Source: a virus | Direction: 5' to 3' (one strand) | Length of the DNA: 28,457 bases | Virus record (IMG/VR): IMGVR_UViG_3300042314_001860 | Coordinates: 1 to 28,457 of that record | In this document: positions 21,660 through 27,015 of the stretch, one piece after another | Numbering within the stretch: the first letter of the stretch is position 1 | Layout: every line of letters begins with the position of its first letter | Program-made: the position numbers and the translations under genes | Notes under the pieces: model-generated | The model's database searches: none | What the model was told of the DNA's origin: nothing | The model's input: the letters and a program-made list of their open reading frames with translations, nothing else

Positions 21660-21774
21660 CGCCAGTGGTAATCCTTGTCAAGTGCAAAACCTTGGGCCTC
21701 GTGCGCCAGTGGCCGGTCAAGTGCAAAAACTTGAGGGTCCGCTGCGCCAAATTATAAGTGCAAAAGCTTGTGTG
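21657..21774 (+). repeat. Three imperfect repeats with GCGCCA...GTGCAAAA
   Basis: Each unit contains GCGCCA followed by a GTGCAAAA-CTTG segment (GTGCAAAACCTTG, GTGCAAAAACTTG, GTGCAAAAGCTTG) at about 40-bp steps. The last unit contains promoter B8. It looks like degenerate duplication of the minus-promoter module. Confidence 0.6.
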
Positions 21775-21780
21775 TGTCAA
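21751..21780 (-). promoter_or_regulatory. Repeated minus-strand promoter B8
   Basis: Minus strand TTGACA (21775-21780), 18-nt spacer, TATAAT (21751-21756), then TTGGCGC. The spacer sequence differs from other copies while the boxes and length are kept, so selection is on promoter function. It reads across the iteron array. Confidence 0.75.
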
Positions 21781-21796
21781 GACGAAATTTTTGATA

Positions 21797-21825
21797 TTGC
21801 AGCAATTATCCAAATTTTGTATAAT
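21797..21825 (+). promoter_or_regulatory. Plus-strand promoter
   Basis: TTGCAG (21797-21802), 17-nt spacer, TATAAT (21820-21825), 28 nt before the ATG at 21853 with AGGAGATAAC. Confidence 0.75.
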
Positions 21826-21852
21826 TATTACATCAACAGGAGATAACGGCTC

Positions 21853-21984
21853 ATGGCAACAAACGAATTTTTCACAGCGTATCAGTACGCGGCATTCGAT
21901 GAATTTGTGGATGCGGAACTATCGGAAATGTTTTGTGATACTACCACACAAGACGAAAATTTTGATCTTGATGTTCCATTCTAA
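21853..21984 (+). CDS. 43-residue highly acidic protein
   Basis: MATNEFFTAYQYAAFDEFVD..., then AELSEMFCDTTTQDENFDLD. It has only one possible basic residue apart from the initiator and is almost wholly acidic. An AGGAG binding site lies 9 nt before the ATG, and the gene is followed within 50 nt by the next. No family is recognised. A DNA-mimic or inhibitor function is possible but unsupported beyond composition. Confidence 0.6.
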   Translation: MATNEFFTAYQYAAFDEFVDAELSEMFCDTTTQDENFDLDVPF

Positions 21985-21996
21985 TCACGGTATAAT
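21968..21996 (+). promoter_or_regulatory. Plus-strand promoter for paralogue 3
   Basis: TTGATG (21968-21973), 17-nt spacer, TATAAT (21991-21996). The -35 lies inside the end of the acidic gene. Confidence 0.65.
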
Positions 21997-22036
21997 AATA
22001 TCTTTAACAGCGCAGAAACCAACCAAAGGACATATG

Positions 22037-22345
22037 ATGACTAAAGCAACCCCTCAAAACTACACTCCCGAGCAAACTGTGGAACTCGTCACAGGCTACC
22101 AGTCGGGCAAGACCGTGGAACAACTGGCCGAGACCCTGGGCAAAACCGTGCGCTCGGTTGTGGCTAAACTGTCGCGTGAAGGCGTGTACGTGGCCAAAAC
22201 CAAAGCCACCGGCCAACATCGCGTCAAGAAAGCCGAGCTGGTGGACAAGCTGGCCACGGCCTGCGGTGTACCTCCAGAAGTATTTGAGTCGCTGGAAAAG
22301 GCCAACCACGAAGTGCTTGAGCGACTTGTTGCCGAACTTGCTTGA
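22037..22345 (+). CDS. GcrA-like small DNA-binding protein, paralogue 3
   Basis: 102 residues from the second of two adjacent ATGs (22034 and 22037); the second has the better distance from AAAGGA. NYTPEQTVELVTGYQSGKTV, then LAETLGKTVRSVVAKLSRE, retain the helix-turn-helix of the family; the basic middle is shortened to KATGQHRVKKAE and the end has its own helix. The gene is far more GC-rich than paralogues 1 and 2 despite protein identity of about half or more by eye, which suggests a separate origin or different codon pressure. It probably binds DNA; target unknown. A weak hairpin-free leader and a promoter follow at 22370. Confidence 0.75.
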   Translation: MTKATPQNYTPEQTVELVTGYQSGKTVEQLAETLGKTVRSVVAKLSREGVYVAKTKATGQHRVKKAELVDKLATACGVPPEVFESLEKANHEVLERLVAELA

Positions 22346-22369
22346 GCCTTAGGGTCACAAAATCTACAC

Positions 22370-22398
22370 TTGATCTGTGACCCATTTCGCGATATAAT
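22370..22398 (+). promoter_or_regulatory. Upstream promoter of the RNA locus
   Basis: TTGATC (22370-22375), 17-nt spacer, TATAAT (22393-22398). No convincing gene follows, so the transcript may be a long leader or joint transcript with the RNA started at about 22601. Confidence 0.65.
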
Positions 22399-22565
22399 AT
22401 ATACTTAGAAATTGATAAAGAACCCAGTCGGGAATGGCTTAATGAATACCATGTGATTTACTCAACTGGTGCCAGTTCCGTCTCAGCAGCCGCAATCACT
22501 AACCAGTCACTGTACGTCGACACACCTGCGAAGCTAGCCTGATGACAACGATTGGAATTCTTTTA

Positions 22566-22594
22566 TTGATTTCACTCTTTATTTAGTGTATAAT
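22566..22594 (+). promoter_or_regulatory. Promoter of the giant RNA
   Basis: TTGATT (22566-22571), 17-nt spacer, TATAAT (22589-22594), giving a start near 22601. A second ATATAATAGG follows at 22599, so starts could vary by about 10 nt. Confidence 0.75.
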
Positions 22595-22973
22595 AGATAT
22601 ATAATAGGGTGACAGCGGATGCCAAAGTTGATGGCAATACGTCTTAATTGTGGAAAAGCGAAAGCCCCCGAGCCACAGCCCTTAGCCCCTATAATAAATT
22701 GCTCAAACTGTGCTAGCCAGGTCTGCTGGTGCATGTATGCAGATTAACCCCACCGGTAGGTCTCGGCCGAGACGGCGAAAGTGGTAGAATGCTGCAACTG
22801 TACCAGAGTTTGTTGAGTGATTTATTATGGGTGTTATGAGGGTCCAATTTGACTGGACGTAACAACTTAATGGTAGCCGAAAATTCTCTAGCTACCGCCC
22901 ACCTTTTTAGCCCGTAATATCTGGACGATGTTCCGTATGGTAAGTAGTAAAATACCTGCGTGGCTAAACTAAC

Positions 22974-23071
22974 CCTCTGATGAGCACATGCAAGTTGTGC
23001 GAAACTCTAAGGCCTCACAGCAAGTGTGCGTGATATTCCCACATCACCGCTTGCCGTACCTTAGGGTCAGG
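22974..23071 (+). ncRNA. Type I hammerhead ribozyme embedded in the giant RNA
   Basis: Core CTGATGA at 22977-22983; stem II GCACA/TGTGC (22984-22988 with 22996-23000) with a 7-nt loop; GAAA at 23001-23004, whose last A begins stem III; stem III ACTCTAAGG (23004-23012) with CCTTAGGGT (23059-23067), nine pairs with one G-U; then C17 at 23068, giving a GTC cleavage triplet. Stem I begins with AGG (23069-23071) and CCT (22974-22976), then an internal loop and a possible CCAGC / GCgTGG extension. All conserved core bases are present. Stem III is closed by a 46-nt loop with its own hairpin; both open ends lie in stem I. Cleavage is predicted between 23068 and 23069. Confidence 0.8.
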
Positions 23072-23751
23072 ACGAAAACCCAGCAAAACCGGGATGCCCT
23101 TCCCCTCTGAAGCCTAGTAGCCCTGTGCGAAACCCGGACGAGGCTACGGCAGAAAGTGAGTAGCTGGAAATGAGTAAGCCTAGTGAGCAGTTACTATATA
23201 AACTGCCGTCTTATCTGGTACCGACGTAAAAGGGTCTTGACTCTAGAGTGGTTGACTTAAATAGCCCGGTTTGGTATACCGAACGTAAAACATACCCGAG
23301 CTTGGCCCTCTTTACTGTGGCTCGACACGGATTGTCGTTAAATGGCCCCTGAGTGGTGCTTATCGCAAACTGAGCACCCGACCCTAAGTCGTTAAAAGTA
23401 GTGCAAACAGCTGCAGGAAGTCGCAAACCTGGCTCCGATCTAGTATCTGAGCGTAGAGCGTATCGAAACTGTTTGCAATGGTGCATGCGCTGGAACCGTA
23501 GCACCCGACCCAAAGCTGTGGCAGGTCGTTAAGATTGTCAGCAACGACAAAGCCCAAAGTCGATAAAAAAATGTGGTGGGCTGAAGAGCCGAACCAATAC
23601 TATTCTCACCTCTGTGTGCAGCCGATTTACAAACTCAACCAAGTTTGATCGAATTGCCACGGTTTAGGGTCGATGCAGTTAGCGTGGGTGGTACCCCCAG
23701 TAAGTCGTCGTATGAGACTAAAAACTAACAGCGAGTGCACTCGTGATTGTT

Positions 23752-23792
23752 CAAAAGCCCCAAGAGTTAGCTACTCTTGGGGCTTTTGTTTT
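23752..23792 (+). terminator. Intrinsic terminator of the giant RNA (bidirectional)
   Basis: CAAAAGCCCCAAGAGT (23752-23767), loop TAGCT, ACTCTTGGGGCTTTTG (23773-23788), then TTTT. A 16-bp stem with a T-rich end; it can also stop minus-strand transcripts from promoter B9. Confidence 0.95.
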
Positions 23793-23845
23793 GGGTGTTT
23801 TGGTCAGCTCGACATTTTTACGCCTAGTCTGTTGCGGTCTGCGCC

Positions 23846-23875
23846 ATTTTACCCCACGGTGGATAACCTTGTCAA
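23846..23875 (-). promoter_or_regulatory. Diverged minus-strand promoter B9
   Basis: Minus strand TTGACA (23870-23875), 18-nt spacer ending in TGGGG, TAAAAT (23846-23851), then GGCGC. Its transcript would run into the bidirectional terminator at 23788-23752 and remain short. Confidence 0.6.
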
Positions 23876-23985
23876 GTGGATTTTCACACACTTGACCCCC
23901 AGCTGCAGTGTGCAGCAGCAAATTGCCGAGTTTTGCTAACCTTGAGGTCGGCAAGTGCAGCCACCGTGTACATGAGTCACAAACG

Positions 23986-24012
23986 TGTTCGAATTTGGGA
24001 CAAATTCGAACA
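23986..24012 (+). repeat. 12-bp perfect inverted repeat
   Basis: TGTTCGAATTTG (23986-23997), GGA, CAAATTCGAACA (24001-24012). With a 3-nt loop it could be an RNA hairpin or a repressor operator between the RNA and the next minus-strand cassette. Confidence 0.65.
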
Positions 24013-24030
24013 TGACAATTACACAAACAA

Positions 24031-24064
24031 AAAAGCCCCAATATCACATGATAATGGGGCTTTT
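24031..24064 (-). terminator. Intrinsic terminator of the minus early operon
   Basis: AAAAGCCCCA (24031-24040) pairs with TGGGGCTTTT (24055-24064), with an inner TATCA/TGATA stem. Minus-strand reading ends in a TTTTTTG tract. It follows the GcrA-like gene at 24101. Confidence 0.9.
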
Positions 24065-24100
24065 GCGTTTGTAGCGTCAATTAAGTCGGATTGTGTGCAA

Positions 24101-24412
24101 TTATGGCAGTTTAGGGTCTTGCAGTGCGCGTTCGATCATTACCAGCACAGTTTTGTTGACTTTTTCTAATGATTCTAATAATTCTAGGTTGGCGTTGAGT
24201 AGTATGGCAATGCGTTCGATGTGCTCTGACTTTTTCACCGGCGTTTCACCACGCTTGTTCAAGTAGCTTTTCTTTTGGTAGACTCCAAGGCTGCTGAGCT
24301 TGGCAATTATGCTGCGTTCGGGCACGTCCAGCTCCAGTGCTAGCTGTGGCACCCCAACTCCACAGTTGTACTGTGCTACCATGTGGTCACAAATTTCTTT
24401 GGTGTATTTCAT
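24101..24412 (-). CDS. GcrA-like small DNA-binding protein, paralogue 4
   Basis: 103 residues from the ATG at 24412, which has GGAG 8 nt upstream; a longer in-frame start at 24481 overlaps the preceding gene and is not preferred. YTKEICDHMVAQYNCGVGV, then LALELDVPERSIIAKLSSLGVY, followed by KKSYLNKRGETPVKKSE, match the helix-turn-helix plus basic segment of the three plus-strand paralogues; GET-PVKK echoes their GEAVVKK. Divergence is much larger, so this copy is an old one. It is the last gene before the terminator at 24031-24064. DNA binding is inferred from the motif. Confidence 0.75.
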   Translation of the reverse strand: MKYTKEICDHMVAQYNCGVGVPQLALELDVPERSIIAKLSSLGVYQKKSYLNKRGETPVKKSEHIERIAILLNANLELLESLEKVNKTVLVMIERALQDPKLP

Positions 24413-24425
24413 GGGCGGCTCCAAA

Positions 24426-25472
24426 TCATAACCAAGGTAAATCAGAAGCAGGAGTTGCTTCAAGAGGTTTACTAAGCACAACCGTCGGTTGTGGAGCTTT
24501 AAAGATATTTACGTCAATTAATGGTGTAGGCATTTTGTCCCAGTTCATAGGGTCTAGTATCATATATTTAGTACGATTGCTGGGATGTGCTGCCCAGGTT
24601 TGGCATAACATAATTTTTACAAGACCGTTGCAGTCTGCTAGTTCTGTATCTCCTAAGTGATACAGCGAATATGTTGTAACAGCACTACGCTGCTTGCCTG
24701 CTTGCATTAAGCCAATTGCACGAAGTTCTAACAACCGCTCTGTATCTAGTTGCGGAGTTTCGGTTAACATAGCTTCACACAGTGATTCGTTAACTACAAA
24801 GTGTAGCGACTCTCGCTCCCAACGAGCGTAGTCTACACCATGGTAAAGTTTGTGGGCATACATAATAAGAGGCACTAGGGTGCAGTATTTTCTTGCTTCG
24901 GCACCATTCATTTTATCAAGATAGCTACTACGACCATCCATCATGATAAATCTGTAAATACCCAGGTCTCGCTCTGATTTAGGATCAAGGTTGTCTTTTA
25001 GGTATTGCAGACCCGAAATCGTACCATCCGACCCTAAATTGTTTAATTTGTGCTTGCTGAACTCAGCAACGATTTGATCTAAGAGCTTGATGCCCCATGA
25101 CTTAAGGTGGTATGGCTTAACAAAGTATTCAGCCAGTGCTTCGTTGCCAGCTTTTGAGCGTACCTGTCGTTGTTGTAGTGGGGTTAATTTAGGCGGATTA
25201 TACTCAAGGCCAAGATCGCCTTCGTAGCTTGTTTCTGTTTCGTCGATGCCAGCTAGCTTAATGGCGTCACTGCGACGCTGATCGTAGCTGGTGTCATACC
25301 GGCTTTGCAGTGCTTCTAGTGTATTAGTTTCAGCGGCATCTGCTGCTTCACGATAAATACGTGATGCTTCACTCCAAGGGATACTATCTATGTTACTAGA
25401 GTAGATTTTAGTGTTTAGTCGGTTTGTGGGTAGTCGTTTTTGAAAATACATAATTGTGAGCCTAAGTCTCAT
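24426..25472 (-). CDS. 348-residue unknown protein
   Basis: No family is recognised. It has an acidic, helix-rich N-terminal part (EASRIYREAADAAETNTLEAL), a mixed middle (QVRSKAGNEALAEYFVKPYHL and RFIMMDGRSSYLDKMNG) and a Pro-rich, unstructured-looking tail (FKAPQPTVVLSKPL). No Walker, HxH or acidic catalytic cluster is evident. The first ATG at 25472 and the in-frame ATG at 25451 are both possible; neither has a good binding site, and a TTTAGGGTC motif lies just upstream of the former. A 392-bp noncoding region with a hairpin RNA and a G-quadruplex motif precedes it. Its size is unusual among the small genes here, so it may be a key phage-specific protein. Confidence 0.6.
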   Translation of the reverse strand: MRLRLTIMYFQKRLPTNRLNTKIYSSNIDSIPWSEASRIYREAADAAETNTLEALQSRYDTSYDQRRSDAIKLAGIDETETSYEGDLGLEYNPPKLTPLQQRQVRSKAGNEALAEYFVKPYHLKSWGIKLLDQIVAEFSKHKLNNLGSDGTISGLQYLKDNLDPKSERDLGIYRFIMMDGRSSYLDKMNGAEARKYCTLVPLIMYAHKLYHGVDYARWERESLHFVVNESLCEAMLTETPQLDTERLLELRAIGLMQAGKQRSAVTTYSLYHLGDTELADCNGLVKIMLCQTWAAHPSNRTKYMILDPMNWDKMPTPLIDVNIFKAPQPTVVLSKPLEATPASDLPWL

Positions 25473-25501
25473 TGCGGATTTGACCCTAAACAGCAGCTAG
25501 T

Positions 25502-25523
25502 GGGCAGTGGGTCAGGGTGGGGG
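25502..25523 (+). other. Second G-quadruplex motif
   Basis: Runs at 25502, 25509, 25515 and 25519 (GGG, GGG, GGG, GGGGG) with loops CAGT, TCA and T. It lies on the plus strand just upstream of the 25472 start. It is in the transcribed leader if the promoter at 25781 is used; the mRNA would be C-rich. Confidence 0.7.
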
Positions 25524-25657
25524 CGGATTGCAGTACCAACGCAAAAAACCAAACCATTTATATTTTAAAGCTTTTTAAATTGTGTGCTTTAAAAATAAAA
25601 ATAGGTTGGCTGTTTGATCATTTGATACAGGTTGTGGAAGTTGTCGGCATCCAGGTC

Positions 25658-25730
25658 CGTGTTTAGAAGAAAGTGTGAGTGTTGAATTGCCGCAGGGGGC
25701 AAGGGGAACACTCACATTCTTTGAAACACG
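25658..25730 (-). ncRNA. Long nested hairpin in the 392-bp gap (leader or small RNA)
   Basis: CGTGTTT (25658-25664)/AAACACG (25724-25730), TGTGAGTGTT (25674-25683)/AACACTCACA (25707-25716) and TTGCC (25687-25691)/GGCAA (25698-25702) are nested and in order, making one rod of about 70 nt. It is positioned between the promoter at 25781-25809 and the 25472 gene, so a minus-strand leader role is likely. No class is recognised. Confidence 0.6.
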
Positions 25731-25780
25731 CTGTCTACAACAACTTCACATTAGATCTTGTTTAGTAGATCATTACATAT

Positions 25781-25809
25781 ATTGTATCACACTTTTTTCG
25801 AAAACACAA
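25781..25809 (-). promoter_or_regulatory. Possible promoter of the 348-residue gene and hairpin
   Basis: Minus strand TTGTGT (25804-25809), 17-nt spacer ending in TGA, TACAAT (25781-25786). The -35 is weak, but the extended -10 compensates. Confidence 0.5.
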
Positions 25810-25864
25810 GGTGTATTTTTTTGCTGGAGGTATTTTGTGATTTTTCTTGTGTGTGGCTGTGAGT

Positions 25865-26122
25865 TTAGCCGTTTAGTAGTGCTTTGGCTTTATTGGCAAT
25901 GTTACTGCGACTTGGGGTCAGGTCTAGCCACTGTGATTGTTCTAAGACTGCGAGAATTGCAAGGAAATCTTCTAGTTCTTGGATGAGTTCTTGTTTGTTA
26001 GTGGTGGCACGATCAGGGTGATGGCTTTGTTCGCCAAATCGGTTGATTTTCGAAACCGCTTGAATTACCTCAGCTGCTTCTTCCTGCAACTTGCAGATCA
26101 GGTATTGAGTTTTGTTTTGCAT
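25865..26122 (-). CDS. MazG-like nucleotide pyrophosphohydrolase, predicted leaderless
   Basis: 85 residues. KLQEEAAEVIQAV gives E14, E15 and E18 (the EExxE metal motif) and QELEDFLAILAVL gives E49 and D52 (ExxD), as in the all-alpha NTP pyrophosphohydrolases (MazG, dUTPase-like). It should hydrolyse nucleoside triphosphates to monophosphates and pyrophosphate with magnesium; phage versions clear noncanonical nucleotides or lower alarmone levels. The family usually needs a homodimer. TATAAT (26129-26134) lies exactly 6 nt before the ATG, with TAGACA 17 nt further up, so its transcript probably begins at the ATG. An alternative small motif with H35/H36 sits in a loop and is not catalytic. Confidence 0.8.
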   Translation of the reverse strand: MQNKTQYLICKLQEEAAEVIQAVSKINRFGEQSHHPDRATTNKQELIQELEDFLAILAVLEQSQWLDLTPSRSNIANKAKALLNG

Positions 26123-26128
26123 GTAAAT

Positions 26129-26157
26129 ATTATAACCCTTATGGTGGTGTTTGTCTA
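26129..26157 (-). promoter_or_regulatory. Minus-strand promoter with leaderless start
   Basis: TAGACA (26152-26157), 17-nt spacer, TATAAT (26129-26134), then 6 nt to the ATG at 26122. This is the fourth case of the spacing and the only one on the minus strand. Confidence 0.7.
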
Positions 26158-26251
26158 GGGTGATTTTTAGGGTTGCGGCTGATGTGGTTTTCAGCCAACT
26201 TGGTCTGTTGGAGTTTTGTTACATTGCAGGTAGCAACAAATCGGCTAGACT

Positions 26252-26527
26252 TTAATCAAAAGCGTGTACTACAAAGTAACCACCACCTTGATTGAGTTGA
26301 TAGCTGCACACATAACAGTAGCCGTCGGGAACTGTTTCACCAGTCATGGCCAAGTACACTTCGTATTCGTGTGCTTGTAGGTGCAAGTCCACATCAGCAG
26401 CAGCAACCTGAAACCATCCCATAAGACGGCCGTCTTGATCGTTGGTGTACCTGAGCTTGCATATGTGGTCAGCTTCCACTTGGATCTTGTTCATGCCAGG
26501 GTGCAGTCGATATTTAAGCATTCGCAT
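26252..26527 (-). CDS. Small conserved phage protein (DUF7352-like)
   Basis: 91 residues from ATG 26527 (a TTG at 26539 is an alternative start). The start MRMLKYRLHPGMNKIQVEAD, middle DVDLHLQAHEYEVYLAMTGE, and end YVCSYQLNQGGGYFVVHAFD resemble the small phage proteins with a T-G-x-x-(V/I)P-x-x-Y..Q..GG....HVF pattern (DUF7352); this is from memory. Function is unknown. GGAT is 7 nt before the ATG. The gene follows the membrane-protein gene by 4 nt and is the last of the overlapping run. Confidence 0.6.
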   Translation of the reverse strand: MRMLKYRLHPGMNKIQVEADHICKLRYTNDQDGRLMGWFQVAAADVDLHLQAHEYEVYLAMTGETVPDGYCYVCSYQLNQGGGYFVVHAFD

Positions 26528-26531
26528 GGTA

Positions 26532-26702
26532 TTATCCAATCCAGTAGTCGAGTACAGTAAACACGCTCCAAGCAGTGGCTAGCCCCACAACAATGCTGAG
26601 TGCCAGTGGTGGAATAAACCACAGTATTGCCACAAACAGTACCAGCAGTAGCAGTGTGGCCAGCAGGACTTTAGTGGGTGTTTGTTTTAGTTTAGCCAGC
26701 AT
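26532..26702 (-). CDS. 56-residue membrane protein
   Basis: MLAKLKQTPTKVLLATLLLL begins with a basic N-terminus and a hydrophobic span at about residues 11-31, continuing into a second, PPLALSIVVGLATAWSVFTVL (about 31-51). Probably two spans connected by a short PP turn. It starts inside the end of the preceding gene (11-nt overlap) and ends 4 nt before the next. No family is recognised; the overlap and composition make it credible. Confidence 0.6.
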   Translation of the reverse strand: MLAKLKQTPTKVLLATLLLLVLFVAILWFIPPLALSIVVGLATAWSVFTVLDYWIG

Positions 26703-27015
26703 CAACAATCTCCAAGAAGCGGTAAAGTGTCATGTCTTGTGGGTTGTATTCTGTGCCATCAATGTAAAACTGCATACGTTGTTTGCCATTGTCAGTTTCA
26801 TACATCCACCAGGTCAGCCAGTCCCAGAGTTCTGGCCCTAGTAATTCTTCAACAAGTTTGGTATACGCACTCTCTATTGGCTCGCACATGCTAAACAGGT
26901 AGTTGTCCGACCCTAAGCTGCGGAGTGCTGTGTTAACTTGATCAACCGCTGTGGATTGCTGGATGTTGGCCATGCAGTAGTTGTAGGCGATTTGGTGTGT
27001 GGGTTTAATTGTCAT
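26692..27015 (-). CDS. Conserved small phage protein, unknown
   Basis: 107 residues. The core LWDWLTWWMYETDNGKQRMQ..., then YNPQDMTLYRFLEIVDAG, is familiar from many phage proteins of this length, with a WWMYE(T/N) signature (recognition from memory). It is acidic and aromatic. It overlaps the upstream gene by 11 nt and the downstream membrane gene by 11 nt, which implies translational coupling. Function is unknown. Confidence 0.65.
   Translation of the reverse strand: MTIKPTHQIAYNYCMANIQQSTAVDQVNTALRSLGSDNYLFSMCEPIESAYTKLVEELLGPELWDWLTWWMYETDNGKQRMQFYIDGTEYNPQDMTLYRFLEIVDAG

Larger units (their letters stand above)
22601..23792 (+). ncRNA. Giant structured noncoding RNA (about 1.19 kb), GOLLD/ROOL-like or new
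   Basis: Between a sigma-70 promoter and an intrinsic terminator there is no credible gene but many helices: GTCCA/TGGAC (22842, 22854), GGTAGC/GCTACC (22872, 22891), GTAGCC/GGCTAC (23117, 23142), GCAGTT/AACTGC (23187, 23201), CGACA/TGTCG (23323, 23333), GGTGCT/AGCACC (23355, 23373), a long-range 8-bp GCAAACAG/CTGTTTGC (23403, 23469) and GTCGTT/AACGAC (23525, 23543). GNRA loops occur. Large ornate RNAs GOLLD (about 800 nt) and ROOL are known in phages and prophages (established knowledge) and this could be a relative; I cannot confirm without a covariance search. GOLLD-like RNAs are often near tRNAs; none is evident. It lies between the plus and minus early blocks. An internal hammerhead could split it into about 468 and 724 nt. 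Confidence 0.8.
2895..26916. repeat. Dispersed TTAGGGTCGG motif
   Basis: Exact 10-mer on plus at 2895 and 15144 and on minus at 23378-23387, 25028-25037 and 26907-26916. The shorter TTAGGGTC also occurs at 7589, 22349, 23061, 23664, 24111 (plus) and 25482 (minus). About one 8-mer and 0.05 of a 10-mer are expected by chance in this length. Most copies lie right of 15 kb, and two or more lie in the giant RNA. Confidence 0.65.

Noticed and set aside
21758-22033. Long in-frame N-terminal extension of paralogue 3
   Set aside because: It overlaps the acidic gene and the promoters, has no binding site, and the other paralogues begin at the helix-turn-helix.
22404-22543. Short plus-strand open frame after the 22370 promoter
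   Set aside because: It has no ATG in frame (only ATT or GTG) and no ribosome binding site; the ATG frames close within a few codons.
22539-22545. Another CTGATGA
   Set aside because: No stem II followed by GAAA occurs downstream, so no hammerhead can form.
22755-22860. tRNA-like segment (GGCGAAAGTGGTAGAATGC) in the giant RNA
   Set aside because: It resembles a D-arm, but no matching anticodon stem, T-arm consensus or acceptor stem can be built.
23211-23513. A 100-codon minus-strand open frame inside the giant RNA
   Set aside because: It has no ribosome binding site or promoter, its protein is Arg/Cys-rich and unlike its neighbours, and it runs against strong RNA helices.
25553-25614. AT-rich segment read as a replication origin
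   Set aside because: Only composition supports it: no iterons and no known initiator site were found.
26575-26841. Plus-strand open frame over the membrane gene
   Set aside because: It is antisense to two overlapping minus-strand genes and lacks a ribosome binding site.
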